A DNA stretch of 64,000 bases from the NCBI GenBank assembly GCA_963734125.1, contig CAVTGB010000086.1, positions 65,818 to 129,817 of the forward strand, written 5' to 3'. Positions 28,649 through 38,847 of this stretch are shown here, in pieces (within the stretch, counting starts at the first letter, position 1; each line of letters opens with the position of its first letter). Position numbers and translations under genes: made by a program. The notes under the pieces are model-generated. The model had not been told where the DNA came from, ran no database searches, and was given only the letters and a program-made list of their open reading frames with translations. This stretch comes from DATARH01 sp963734125. Lineage in GTDB: Bacteria; Pseudomonadota; Alphaproteobacteria; ATCC43930; CGMCC-115725.

Positions 28649-29924
28649 ATGGATACAGCATCGGAGAACGACGTCTACGCGACCGCCAAGCGCGTGCTGC
28701 CCGGCGGCACCTTCGGCAATTTTCCCGGCCGAGGTCGTGATCCGCGAGGGGAAGGGCGGCCGGGTGTGGGACGAGGAGCGGCAAGGAATACGTCGATTTC
28801 CTGCTCGGCTCGGGGCCGATGCTGGTCGGCCACGCCCATCCCGAGGTGACCGAGGCGGCGCAGGCGCAGATCGCCCGCGGCACCACCTTCTTCGCCAACA
28901 ACCGGCTCGGGATCGAGCTGGCCGAAACGATCGTCGACGCGGTGCCGTGCGCCGAGCAGGTGCGCTTTGTCTCCACCGGCAGCGAGGCCGACCTCTACGC
29001 GATGCGCGCCGCGCGCGCCTTCACCCGGCGCGACAAGATCCTCAAATTCGAGGGCGGCTATCACGGCATGAGCGATTATTCGCTGATGAGCCTGGCGCCG
29101 AAGCGCTCGGGCAATTTCCCGGCGCCGGTGCCGGATTCGGCCGGCATCCCGAGAAGCGTGCGCGACGACATGCTGATCGCGCCGTTCAACGACGCCGACG
29201 CGGTCGCCGAGCTTCGTGCACGACCACAAGGACGAGCTGGCCGGGGTCATCGTCGAGCCGTTCCAGCGCATCATCCCGCCGGAACCCGGTTTCCTCGCCG
29301 CGTTGCGCAAGATCACCAGCGACAACGGCATCCCGCTGATCTTCGACGAGGTGGTGACCGGCTTTCGCCTCGCCTATGGCGGCGCCCAGGAATATTACGG
29401 CGTGGTGCCCGACCTGTGCACCCTCGGCAAGGTGATCGGCGGCGGCTTTCCGCTGGCGGCGATCGCCGGGCGGGCCGAGATCATGGCGCATTTCGACAAA
29501 TCGAAGGTCGGCGACGAGAATTTCCTCGTGCAGATCGGCACGCTCTCGGGCAATCCGGTCGCCGCGGCGGCGGGGCTCGCGACGTTGGCGATCCTGAAGC
29601 GCCCCGGCGCCTACGAGCGGATCCACGCCACCGGGAAGGAACTGATGGCGGCGCTCGGCGACCTCTTGAACAAGGCCGGCATACCGGCGCAGATCAGCGG
29701 CGAGCCGCCGCTTTTCGATGTCGTCTTCAGCCCGGAGAAGGTGCGGGACTATCGCACCACGCTCGCGGGCGACGCCGAACTGATGCGCCGCTTCAACGCG
29801 CTCCTGCGCGAGCGCGGCATCCTCAAAGGCGAGTTCGAAATACTACATCTCGCTCGCCCACACGCCCGAGGACATCCAATTTACCAAGGACGCCTGGGCG
29901 GACGCGATCAAGGCGCTGCAATAA
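28649..29924 (+). pseudogene. Class III aminotransferase (glutamate-1-semialdehyde aminomutase-like), frameshifted
   Basis: About 424 residues, PLP-dependent. 'AKRVLPGGTFGNFP', 'LLGSGPMLVGHAHPEV', 'VSTGSEADLYAMRAARAFT', 'FEGGYHGMSDYS', 'LIFDEVVTGFR' and the PLP-Lys loop 'CTLGKVIGGGFPL' are all present. One-base insertions near 28,727, 28,777, 29,213 and 29,840 split the frame; removing them gives a continuous protein ending 'DAIKALQ'. Probably an omega-aminotransferase acting on an unknown amino compound rather than heme-pathway HemL. Strong gaggagaggaag ribosome site before ATG 28649. Confidence 0.85.
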
Positions 29925-29927
29925 TTC

Positions 29928-30006
29928 TTGTCATCCCGGCGAAAACCGGGACCCATCGTGGTGCAAGGCCGGATGAAGCGTGGATCCCGGCCTTCGCCGG
30001 GATCAT
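29928..30006. repeat. Intergenic palindromic repeat doublet (intact)
   Basis: Arms 'ttgtcatcccggcgaaaacc' and 'cccggccttcgccgggatca' about 35 bases apart. Best reference for the doublet interrupted by the IS at 8524-9893. Confidence 0.75.
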
Positions 30007-30052
30007 GGTTGCGGGGGCTCGCGCGTAGAAAGCCCCTATTCCACCACAAGCC

Positions 30053-30884
30053 TCAATCCGCGAAGAACACCAGCGTCCTGACTTCGATGCTCTCGCGCGC
30101 CGGGGCGCCTGCGGGCGTTTCCGGGTCGTCGAAGGCGCCGTGCGCGGAAAACCGGGCGGCGCCCGAGCGGGCCGAGTCGAAGCAGCGGATCAGCACGAAT
30201 TCGTCGGCCTCCATCTTCGGGAAATAATACCAACGCTGGCCGGGATTGTAGGTGACCGCGTAGGTCTCGCCGGTGCGGTCGGGATAGCGCAGATCGGAGC
30301 CGACGAGGTTCTCTTCCGAGAGCGTCTGCGCGTCGCACAATGCGAGCGGCGAGCGCAACAGCGGCCCGCGGATCGGCCGCCACAGGTTGATCTCGGCGAA
30401 GCGGTGCTTCAGCAATTCCTCGGCCTCCTCGCCCATCAGGTCGCGCACCCGCTGCGGCGCCGATTTTGCCGTGTAGTCGTTGTGGACCCGGCTTGCCGGC
30501 AGCTTGATCTGGTTGCCCTTGGCCGAGAGCGCGGCGTTGCGCGCGATATGGTCGAAGGCGACGACCCGCACGGCGCCGGTCGCCTCGCGGATCACCCGCT
30601 CGCATTCGGCGTAGTAGAGCGAGGTGACCTCGGCATCGTCGTAGAGATTGGTCGCCGCGGTCGGGCGCCGCAGCAGGACGAAGCCCTCGCGGTCGAGCGA
30701 CAGACGGTCGGCGACGGCGCGCGCGTCGAGCACCTTGACCTGGTGGGTTTCTTCCTTCGTGTTGCGCGGCGGCACGCCGGGCGGCGGCTCGTAATTGTAG
30801 GAATACGGCTTTTCCGCCATCGGCTGGGTGAAGTTGATCGGGGCCGATAACGCCCTTCAGGTCCGCGATTGCCAAGCCGTCCAT
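30053..30884 (-). pseudogene. CmcJ/NvfI family oxidoreductase-like protein, one frameshift near the start
   Basis: About 277 residues. 'KVLDARAVADRLSLDREGFV', 'VVAFDHIARN', 'ASRVHNDYTAKSAPQRVRDL', 'NLWRPIRGPLLRSPLALCDA', 'QRWYYFPKMEADEFVLIRCF' and 'HGAFDDPETP' are the conserved blocks of the CmcJ/NvfI/AsaB hydroxylase-desaturase family (non-heme iron, 2-oxoglutarate type; His-Asp in 'HND'). N-terminal 'MDGLAIADLKGVIGP' from ATG 30884 is in another frame; one extra base near 30,845 separates it. In bacteria the family's substrates are mostly unknown. Confidence 0.78.
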
Positions 30885-30988
30885 GAAACCCCTCCGAATT
30901 CGGGTTGCGCGCGCGACGATAACGCGTCAGCCGCAAATGAGATAGGTATCGCCGGAGAACGGTCAATCGTCAGGAGGGAATGGGAGGC

Positions 30989-31663
30989 ATGACGCGATTT
31001 TCCGAGGAGGCCTGGCAGCGCACCGCGGTCTTGCGCGCGTCGATCCACAATCTGCCGTTCAACACCGAATTGGCTGCCGGCACGCTCGCGGCCGAGCGCT
31101 TCCGCTTCTACATCATGCAGGATGCGCTCTATCTGGCGCAGTATTCGCGCGTCTTGTCGCTGGCAGCGGCGAAGGCCCCGGACACCGCAACCTCGCAGAT
31201 TTTCGGCCATTCCGCGCTCGGCGCGATCGCCGTCGAAGCAGCGGCTGCACGAGCATTACCTGCGCGAGTTCGGGGTCGAGCCCGCGGCGGTCGCTGCCGC
31301 CGAGCCGGCGCCCGATTGCCTCGCCTATACCAGCTTTCTCATCGCGACGGCCCATCAGCAGCCCTGGGAGGTGCTGGTCGCGGCGTTGTTGCCGTGCTTC
31401 TGGATCTATTGGGACGTCGCCTCGGCGATCGCCCGCGGCGCGGCGCCCGAACAATCGCTATCAGGCGTGGATCGACACCTATGCCGACGAGGCATTCGGC
31501 GAAGCTGTGCACCGCGTCATCGACGATCGCCGACGAGGCCGCGGCGGCAGCGACGCCGGCGGGCCGCGCTTCTATGCTGGCCGCCTTCGCGCCGCTCGGC
31601 CCAGTATGAATGGCTGTTCTGGGACGGCGCCTACCAAAAGCGCGGCTGGCCCATATCGGTTAA
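30989..31663 (+). pseudogene. TenA/THI-4 family protein (thiaminase II-like), frameshifted
   Basis: About 223 residues, all-helical heme-oxygenase-like fold. 'FRFYIMQDALYLAQYSRVLS' (substrate-binding Asp and Tyr), 'LAYTSFLIATAHQQPWEVLV' and 'AALLPCFWIYWDVASAIARG' with the catalytic Cys are typical of TenA. Shifts near 31,236, 31,452, 31,530 and 31,592; C-terminal 'YEWLFWDGAYQKRGWPI'. Hydrolyses amino-HMP in thiamin salvage, though C-type TenA relatives also have other roles. ATG 30989 with aggaggg upstream; 13 bases before the SDR gene. Confidence 0.83.
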
Positions 31664-31676
31664 AGGGAGACCCAGC

Positions 31677-32437
31677 ATGCCTGACCACGGAAAGATCGCG
31701 GTCATCACCGGCGCCGGCAGCGGCATCGGCCGCGCCTCGGCGCATGCTTTGCTCGAAGCGGGCTGGAATGTCGTTCTCGCCGGGCCGCCGCCGCAACATG
31801 CTCGAAGAAACCGCCACACTTGGCCAGGCACCGCCGCCGCGCACGCTGGTGGTGCCGACCGATGTCGCCGACCCCGCATCGATCGCCGCGCTGTTCGAGG
31901 CGGTCAAACAGACCTACGGCCGCATCGATCTGTTGTTCAACAACGCCGGGACCAGCACCCGCGGCATTCCGTTCGAGGATCTGACCTACGAGCAATGGAT
32001 GGGCGTGGTGCAGACCAACCTGACCGGCTCGTTCCTGTGCGCCCAGCATGCCTTCCGCATGATGAAGAGCCCAAGACCCGCGCGGCGGCCGCATCATCAA
32101 CAACGGCTCGGTCTCGGCCCATGTGCCGCGGCGCAACTCGACCCCCTATGTCGCGACCAAGCACGCGCTGACCGGCCTCACCCGCTCGCTGTCGCTCGAC
32201 GGCCGCCATCTCGACATCGCCTGCGGCCAGATCGACATCGGCAATGCCGCGACCGAGCGCAACACCGACACCTCGGTCGGACGCCTGCAGGCCAGCGGCA
32301 AGGTCGAGGCCGAGGCGCGCATCGATGTTCGCCACGTCGCCAACGGGGTCGCCTACATGGCCAGCCTGCCGCTCGACGCCAACGTCCTGTTCATGACCGT
32401 GATGGCGAACAAGATGCCCTATGTCGGCCGCGGCTGA
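31677..32437 (+). pseudogene. Short-chain dehydrogenase/reductase, frameshifted
   Basis: About 253 residues, NAD(P)-binding Rossmann fold. 'IAVITGAGSGIGRASAHALL' (T-G-x3-G-x-G), 'LLFNNAGTSTRG', catalytic Ser in 'NGSVSAHVP' and Y-x3-K in 'TPYVATKHALTG' are present. One-base insertions near 31,790 (gccgggccgccgccg) and 32,080 interrupt the frame. Unusual C-terminus 'VLFMTVMANKMPYVGRG' is shared by a subgroup of SDRs. Follows TenA closely, so likely the same transcript. Confidence 0.86.
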
Positions 32438-32467
32438 GGGCGGCTCGCCGGGCCAGCCGCGGTGGCC

Positions 32468-33561
32468 GTGAAATACCTCAGGTTCCTTATCGTCCTGTGC
32501 CGGTTTCATGGGGATCGGCGGCGCCGGCGCGGTGGCGAACAGCCTAGCGTCTGCTCTACGCCGTCAGCGAGGCGGAAACGGATCGCGGATCGATCGCGAT
32601 CTACGACATCGACGCCGGACATCGGCTCGTCAGGACCATCGCGACAGTCCCCGATGTCGTCGATGTCAGGGGAATCGTCGCCAGCGCGACTACGGGCAGG
32701 CTCTACGTCGCCTATCGGGATCGCTCGCGCATCGGGATGATCTATTGCCTCAACCTCTACGACGACAGGGTGCTGTGGAACCGGGCGGTCAGCCCGGGCG
32801 TCGACCGTCTGGCGATCAGTCCGGATGGGCGGCTGCTCTATGTGCCCACCTGGGAGGATGGCACGGCCGACTTCATCAACATCCTCGATGCTAGCAGCGG
32901 CGAGATCGTACGCCGGGTGCAACTCACAAAGCGCTCGCACGATACCCAATATCCGCTGTCCGGGCCGGTTTTCCAGGAGACTAAAGCCGACGACGGCAGC
33001 GGCGCCTATTTGTATCGGATCGACCCGCAGAGCTATGCGGTGTCGCGGGTCGGGCCTTTTGCAGGCATCCTCGGGCCCTACGCGGTCGACAGCGCGAGCC
33101 ATCATGTCGTCGGCGATGTGACCCATCTTTGGGGCATGCAGGTAGCCGACCTCCAGACCGGCGAGATCGTCACCGCAAACCTCCCCGGTCAGGCGCCGGG
33201 CGATCTCTGGCTGCTGCACGGGATTGGCTGGACCGCGGACCAGAGCGAGGTGTGGCAAAACAGCGGTCCGAGCGACCCGCGCGTCTTCGTCTGGGATATG
33301 ACCAATCCGATGGCCCCGGTGGTGAAGCAGACGCTGAGGTTGCGCAGCGGCCGCGGCTCGCACTGGCTGACCTTTACGATCTCGGGCGATTACGCCTATG
33401 TCGCGCCCTACAAGAACCGCGACGACGGCACCGAAATCTTCGATGTGCGCAGCCATACCTCGGTCGGGGTCATCGGCTCGTCGGAGGACATGCTCGAGGT
33501 CGACTTCGCCAACCGGCGGATCGACGGGGTCGGCGACCAGTTCGGGATTGGGCGCAGATAG
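32468..33561 (+). pseudogene. Exported beta-propeller protein (YVTN-like), N-terminus frameshifted
   Basis: About 363 residues. From 32,554 a single frame carries repeated blade units: 'LYAVSEAETDRGSIAIYDID', 'TGRLYVAYRDRSRIGM', 'SPDGRLLYVPTWEDGTADFI', 'IDPQSYAVSRVG', 'WLTFTISGDYAYVAPY'. Upstream, a hydrophobic 'VKYLRFLIVLC' and 'MGIGGAGAVANS' in other frames look like a signal peptide or anchor split by two indels near 32,505 and 32,548. Likely periplasmic; no enzyme motif seen. Converges with the next gene, 8 bases apart. Confidence 0.7.
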
Positions 33562-33569
33562 GCCGGCGC

Positions 33570-34350
33570 TCAGACTCCGTAGCGCCGGCGCCAGGCGAGG
33601 CCCTCGACGGTGTCGCCGAGCGGGGTGTATTCGCAGCCGATCCAGCCCTGATAGCCGAGTTCGTCGATGCGGCGGAAGACGAATTCCCAACCGATCTCGC
33701 CGGTGCCGGGCTCGTGGCGGCCGGGAACGTCGGCCAATTGCATGTGGTCGATCGCCGGCATCAGCGCGGCCAGTCGCGTCGTCACATCGCCCTGCGCGGT
33801 CTGGCAGTGATAGATGTCGAATTGCAGGCCCAGCCGGTCGCGCCCGATCGCCGCGGCGATCGCCGCGCCCTGCTCCTGGGTGGAGAGGAGGTAGCCGGGT
33901 GCGTCGCGCGGGTTCAACGGCTCGATCACCAGCTTGACGCCGGCGGCGTGTCCCCGTTCGCCGGCCCAGGCGAGGTTGGTGGCGTAGAGCGCCAGCGCGG
34001 TGTCGAGCGGCGAGGCCCTTCGGCGGCATCCCAGCCATCACGTGAACGCAGCGGGCAGCCGAGCGCCACGGCATAATCGAGCGCGAGGGCGACACCGTCG
34101 CGAAACGTGCTTTCCGCCCGGGCACGCAGGCAAAACCGCGCTCGCCGGCCGCGCGGTTGCCGGCCGGGCTGTTGATCAAGACTTGGAGGAGGCCGTTGTC
34201 GTTGAGCCGGGCGCGCAATTCGGCCGCCGGATACTCATAGGGCGAGGCGTATTCGACCGCGGTGAAACCGGCCTTCGCCGCCGCGTCGAAGCGCTCGAGA
34301 AACGGGATATCGGGGAACAGGAAACCGAGATTGGCGGAAAAACGCGGCAT
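33570..34350 (-). pseudogene. Hydroxypyruvate isomerase-like TIM-barrel protein, frameshifted
   Basis: About 260 residues. 'MPRFSANLGFLFPDIPFLER', 'GFTAVEYASPYEYPAAELRA', 'LINSPAGNRAAGERGFACVP', metal-site 'KLVIEPLNPRDAPGYLLS', 'LQFDIYHCQTAQGDV' and 'WIGCEYTPLGDT' are the Hyi pattern (glyoxylate/gluconate pathways). Shifts near 34,110 and 34,015 disrupt the middle third. ATG 34350 after ggaggaaaag. Probably 2-oxo-tetronate or hydroxypyruvate isomerase. Confidence 0.85.
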
Positions 34351-34382
34351 CTTTTCCTCCGGCAACTCCGGATGTGCGCCGA

Positions 34383-34928
34383 TCAGACCTTCAGGACTTC
34401 GGCGCCGGGCGCGGCTTCCAGTTCGCAGGCGTTCACCGTCATGCACAGAAGACTGTAATAGCCGATCGCGGTCGTCAGCTGGACCAGCTGGTCATTGCCG
34501 AAGCGGGCCTGCATCGCCTTGAAAGTCGCGTCGTCGACCCGGTGCTTGCGCAACAGGGCGCGGGTGAATTCGATGATCTGCGCGTCTTCGGCCGGGAGGC
34601 CGCGGACGTGGTTGTCGCGGATCGCGGCGATCGTCGTCTCCGGCACGCCCTGCCGGCGCGCGCCGCCGGTTTGCGCGCCCCAGACGTAGAGCGCCTCGTA
34701 TTCGCGCGCGACCGTCATCGCCGCCAGCACGCGCACGCGCATGTCGAGTTCGCCCTCGAAGCGCACATAGGCGCCGAGATGCGCGACCCGCTCGGCGACG
34801 GCGGGCGCATGCAGGAACATCGTGAACGGGCCCTGCACCGCGCCGCGGCTGGCGACGATGCTGTCGAAGGTCGCGTGGTCCTTGGCCGCCACCTGGTTCT
34901 TGGCGGTAATCGAGGGAAGCCTGGCCAT
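34383..34928 (-). CDS. Carboxymuconolactone decarboxylase/AhpD-like protein
   Basis: 181 residues, all-helical. 'FTMFLHAPAVAERVAHLGAY', 'VRVLAAMTVAREYEALYVWG' and 'GVPETTIAAIRDNH' match the CMD family; the usual redox C-x2-C is missing, so not an AhpD peroxidase. aaaggagcgagaa precedes ATG 34928. Probably transcribed with the isomerase gene downstream (32-base gap). Confidence 0.83.
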   Translation of the reverse strand: MARLPSITAKNQVAAKDHATFDSIVASRGAVQGPFTMFLHAPAVAERVAHLGAYVRFEGELDMRVRVLAAMTVAREYEALYVWGAQTGGARRQGVPETTIAAIRDNHVRGLPAEDAQIIEFTRALLRKHRVDDATFKAMQARFGNDQLVQLTTAIGYYSLLCMTVNACELEAAPGAEVLKV

Positions 34929-34980
34929 TTCTCGCTCCTTTCGCGGGCGTACCAAGCGCGAAGCATACGGCGGGCGGAGC

Positions 34981-35994
34981 TCACCGCGCGAGCAATTCCT
35001 TGACCGCGGCGTCGATGAAGCGCGCATCCTCCGGGTTGAGGACCGGGTTGCCGGCGCGGTGGCCCCAGATCGACGGGATCGGGCGCAATTCGGCCCGCTT
35101 CATGCGGGCGACCTCGCGGCGGTTGTCTTCGACGGTGAAATAGAGGTCGGTCTCCGACGGCATCACCATCGCATCGGCCGTGATCGCGGCCAATGCCTTG
35201 TCGAGATCGCCGCCATAGAGCGCGTTGGCGCTGATATCGGCGTGCTGCCAGGTCCACAGCATGGCGAGGAGGTCGTTGGCGTCGCGGCGGCGGAAATTGG
35301 CTTCCCAGCTGCCGACGAGAAAGTCTTCGAGCGAGGAAAAGCCGATTTTGCGCCACACCTCCTCGCGGTAGAAGGCTTGGGAGAGGCCCCAGCCGGCATA
35401 GACCCGGCCCATCGCCTGAAAGCCGCGCACCGGCTGCGTCGCAAACCAGCCATCCTGCCACGCCGGGTCGGCGCAGAGCGCGGAGCGCACGCCTTCGAGA
35501 AAGACAAAATTATGCGGCGAGGTTTTGGCCGAGCCGCAAATGGGGGCGATCTTGTCGACCCGGTCGGGGAACAGCGCCCCCCAGTGAAACGCCTGCTGCG
35601 CCCCCATCGAAAACCCGTAAACGAGCCGCACCCGCTCGATCCCGAACACCTCCGCGAGCAGGCGCTGCTGCACCCGCACCATGTCGGTCATCGTGAACTG
35701 CGGGTAGCGGCCGTGGTCGAACGGCGGCGGCGTGTTGCTGGGCGAAGACGAGAGCCCGTTGCCGAACTTGTTCATGATGACGATGAAGTATTTCGTCGGG
35801 TCGAGCGGCTTACCGGCTGCGATCTGCCATTCGAGATCGGTGTGCTGGGCGCCAAACGAGGTCGGATAGACGATGACGTTCGCCTTCCGCACATCGAGCG
35901 TGCCATAGGTCTTGTAAGCGAGGCGCGCCCCCCGATAGGTCAGCCCCGATTGCAGCACCACATCGCCCGCGTCGAAGATACGGTAATCGGTCAT
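34981..35994 (-). CDS. Homoserine O-acetyltransferase-like alpha/beta hydrolase
   Basis: 337 residues. 'GARLAYKTYGTLDVRKANVI', 'NKFGNGLSSSPSNTPPPF', nucleophile elbow 'LVYGFSMGAQQAFHWGALFP' and late acidic/His residues ('PSETDLYF', 'IWGHRAGNP'). Belongs to the MetX-like branch but lacks the MetX substrate motifs, so acyltransferase or esterase activity is open. ATG 35994 with aaaggtacc. Next to CMD-like and isomerase genes on the same strand. Intact. Confidence 0.82.
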   Translation of the reverse strand: MTDYRIFDAGDVVLQSGLTYRGARLAYKTYGTLDVRKANVIVYPTSFGAQHTDLEWQIAAGKPLDPTKYFIVIMNKFGNGLSSSPSNTPPPFDHGRYPQFTMTDMVRVQQRLLAEVFGIERVRLVYGFSMGAQQAFHWGALFPDRVDKIAPICGSAKTSPHNFVFLEGVRSALCADPAWQDGWFATQPVRGFQAMGRVYAGWGLSQAFYREEVWRKIGFSSLEDFLVGSWEANFRRRDANDLLAMLWTWQHADISANALYGGDLDKALAAITADAMVMPSETDLYFTVEDNRREVARMKRAELRPIPSIWGHRAGNPVLNPEDARFIDAAVKELLAR

Positions 35995-36094
35995 CGGTAC
36001 CTTTCGCTGTTCTGGTTCTATCGCTGCCCCTGCACGGACCACGCCGGTGCAGTGTCTTGCATGTTACACGCACCCAAGCGCGCAGCGGTCGCAA

Positions 36095-36937
36095 TCATTG
36101 CGCAAGATCAGCGAGGCGAGGTTGAAGCCGCGTGATGAGCGCTTCGAGACCCTCACCATTGTTGAGGTATTGGACATATCGGAGGTGCCGCAAGTCGAAT
36201 GGAATATCCACGTCGGCCTGAGTGATCAAAATGACATCTCGCCCAAGCGTGTGTGCAATGCCGATCTCGTAGAACACATTGGGGTTCCGACCCGTGCAAT
36301 CACAGATGACGACCCTGGATCGATCTATGAGCGATACAACATCCTGGATAACGGCCGGGTTCTCCCAGATATCGTCTGCCCTACGGCACCGAAGCCCCGC
36401 CGCTTGAGCCGCGCGCTGGAGGGCCGCATACACGGCATCGAAGCTCGGATGAAATGGCATCATCGCCGAAACGAGGATCGGCTCGATATTCTCGATCTCG
36501 GCTAACTGAAAGACGGTCGGCCGAGGACGACGGGGTTGGGAATTCCGTAGCAAGACTTGGTAGAGATCAACATCTTTGACTGCCCAATGAGTTCGGTCGA
36601 ATTCAAAATCATTGCCAATATCGAGTTCCGCGCAGAACCCGTGCAACGCCGTGTTCAGCAGGCCCGGAACAGCAAGATCGTAAGTGTACTCAAGCGCAAT
36701 GTTCTGGCCCGTTATTCTTGCGCGGGTGATCGTACCGACGTGTGCAATCCTATCATTTTGTCCAGCTGTTTCTTGGACAAACAAAGTTGGGAGCGCCATC
36801 AACGCAGCAAAGTCGAGCTGGCCGCCCGGCTTGAATCTGGCCACCAATGGCTCGTCGGTGGACTCGAAGGCGCGAGAAGCAAGGATCGTGTCCCGGCCGT
36901 CAGCCCATCCGCCACCATTGACGATCAGGTTGAACAT
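36095..36937 (-). CDS. TIR/nucleoside-deoxyribosyltransferase-like domain protein with a distinct N-terminal domain
   Basis: 280 residues, two parts. Residues 1-145 ('FNLIVNGGGWADGRDTILAS', 'HWAVKDVDLYQVLLR') are unfamiliar. Residues 150-280 have 'ILVSAMMPFHPSFDAVYAAL', 'GLRCRRADDIWENPAVIQDV', 'SRVVICDCTGRNPNVFYEIG', 'AHTLGRDVILITQ' and 'IPFDLRHLRYVQY'. This is the pattern of TIR-like/deoxyribosyltransferase-fold nucleotide-binding proteins, many found in immune loci; the Glu in 'NPNVFYEIG' would be catalytic. GC is clearly lower than in its neighbours and it stands alone between unrelated genes. Intact. Function inferred, not shown. Confidence 0.72.
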   Translation of the reverse strand: MFNLIVNGGGWADGRDTILASRAFESTDEPLVARFKPGGQLDFAALMALPTLFVQETAGQNDRIAHVGTITRARITGQNIALEYTYDLAVPGLLNTALHGFCAELDIGNDFEFDRTHWAVKDVDLYQVLLRNSQPRRPRPTVFQLAEIENIEPILVSAMMPFHPSFDAVYAALQRAAQAAGLRCRRADDIWENPAVIQDVVSLIDRSRVVICDCTGRNPNVFYEIGIAHTLGRDVILITQADVDIPFDLRHLRYVQYLNNGEGLEALITRLQPRLADLAQ

Positions 36938-37162
36938 CTACATCCCCGAGATGGTCTCTTCGTGCGCTGCGGCTGTGTCCAAAACGGCTCTACCCTCCGC
37001 GATCGATCCCATCAAGGCCGTCGACGTAATCAAGATAGCGTTCGAAAGAAAGCGGGGACGGATGGCGTCTGGGGCGAGGAAAGTGCGGGCATTTCCGGTG
37101 TGCACCTTTGGGGCAATCTGCGGGTATCGTGGAGGATAATTCTCTCCGTTTAAGGGGCTAAG

Positions 37163-38847
37163 CTACGCCCGCACCAGCGGTTTGTATTTGATGCGGTGCG
37201 GCTGGAGGGCTTCGGCGCCGAGGCGGCGGCGGCGGTCGGTTTCGTAATCGGCGTAGTTGCCCTCGAACCAGGTGACCTGGCTGTCGCCTTCGAAGGCGAG
37301 GATGTGGGTGGCGATGCGGTCCAAAAACCAGCGGTCGTGGGTGATGATGACGGCGCAGCCGGGGTAGTCGAGGAGCGCCTCCTCAAGCGCACGCAAGGTG
37401 TCGATGTCGAGGTCGTTGGTCGGCTCGTCGAGGAGGAGGAGGTTGGCGCCCTCCTTCAGCATCTTCGCCAGGTGCACCCGGTTGCGCTCGCCGCCCGAGA
37501 GTTGCCCCACCTTTTTCTGCTGGTCGGGGCCGCGGAAGTTGAACAGCGCGCAATAGGCGCGGCTGGCGATCTTGCGGCGGCCGAGGTCGATTTCGTCCTG
37601 GCCGCCGGAAATCTCCTGCCACACCGTGTTGCCGGCCTGAAGCGCGTCGCGCGACTGGTCGACATAGCCGAGCTTTACCGTGTCGCCGATGCGGAAGCGG
37701 CCGCTATCGGGCTCTTCCGCGCCGGTGATCATGCGAAAGAGCGTCGTCTTGCCGGCGCCATTGGGGCCGATGACGCCGACAATCCCACCGGGCGGCAGGC
37801 GGAAGCTCAATTCCTCAATGAGAAGATGGTTGCCGAAGCCTTTCCGCACGCGCTCGGCCTCGACGACGAGGTCGCCGAGCCGCGGGCCGGGCGGCAGGAC
37901 GATCTGCGCGGTCTCCGGCGCCTTCTCGCGGCTCTGTGCGACCAACGCCTCATAGGCCGAGACTTCGCGCCTTCGATTTCGCCTGGCGGGCGCGCGGGCT
38001 TGCGCGGACCCATTCCAGTTCGCGCTCGAGGGTGCGGCGGCGCGCCTCCTCGGCCTTGCCCTCGCCTTCGAGCCGGGCCTGCTTCTGCTCGAGCCAGCCG
38101 GAATAATTGCCCTCGAACGGGATGCCGCGGCCGCGGTCGAGTTCGAGGATCCAGCCGGCCACCTCGTCGAGGAAATAGCGGTCGTGCGTCACGGTGACGA
38201 CGGTGCCCGGATAGTCCTTCAAAAAGCGCTGCAGCCAAGCGACCGACTTCGGCATCCAGATGGTTGGTCGGCTCGTCGAGGAGAAGGAGGTCGGGGCGCT
38301 GCAACAGGAGGCGGCAGAGCGCGACCCGGCGCCGCTCGCCACCCGAGAGCGTTGCGACCTTAGTTTCGCCCGGCGGACAGCGCAGCGCGTCCATCGCAAT
38401 TTCGACCGTGCGGTCCAGTTCCCAGGCGTCGGCCTGGTCGATCTTTTCCTGCAATTCGCCCTGCTCGGCGATCAGGGCCTCCATATCCTCGGGCGAGAGA
38501 TTCTCGGCGAAGCGGGCGCTGACCGCCTCGAAGCGGTCGACCAGCGCCTTGGTCTCGGCGAGCCCCTCGATGACGTTGCCGAAGACGTCCTTGTCGGGGT
38601 CGAGCGCCGGCTCCTGCGGCAGGAAGCCGGTTTTCGCGCCCTCGGGCGCCCACGCTTCCCCGGCAAACTCGTGTTCGTCACCCGCCATGATCCGGAGGAG
38701 CGTCGACTTGCCGGCGCCGTTGAGGCCGAGGACGCCGATCTTGGCGCCGGGGAGGAATGAGAGCCAGATGTCCCTCAGCACCTCGCGGCCGCCGGGATAG
38801 GTCTTGCTCAACCCCTTCATGACGTAGATGTACTGATAGGCTGGCAT
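37163..38847 (-). pseudogene. ettA: Energy-dependent translational throttle protein EttA (ABC-F), frameshifted
   Basis: About 560 residues, the EttA length. Two ABC domains: Walker A 'GLNGAGKSTLLRIMAG' and 'GPNGAGKTTLFRMITG', signatures 'LSGGERRRVALCRLLL' and 'LSGGERNRVHLAKMLK', Walker B 'LLLLDEPTNHLDAE' and 'LLLLDEPTNDLDID'. EttA-specific opening 'YQYIYVMKGLSKTYPGGREV' and ending 'HRIKYKPLVR'. Binds the ribosomal E site and gates elongation by ATP/ADP ratio. Indels near 38,240 and 37,965 split an essential-type housekeeping gene, again hinting at sequence error. Confidence 0.92.

Noticed and set aside
6963..30006. Repeated palindromes considered as a CRISPR array
   Set aside because: Copies are single, kilobases apart, inverted in pairs, with no regular spacers and no cas genes; they fit REP/BIME-type repeats.
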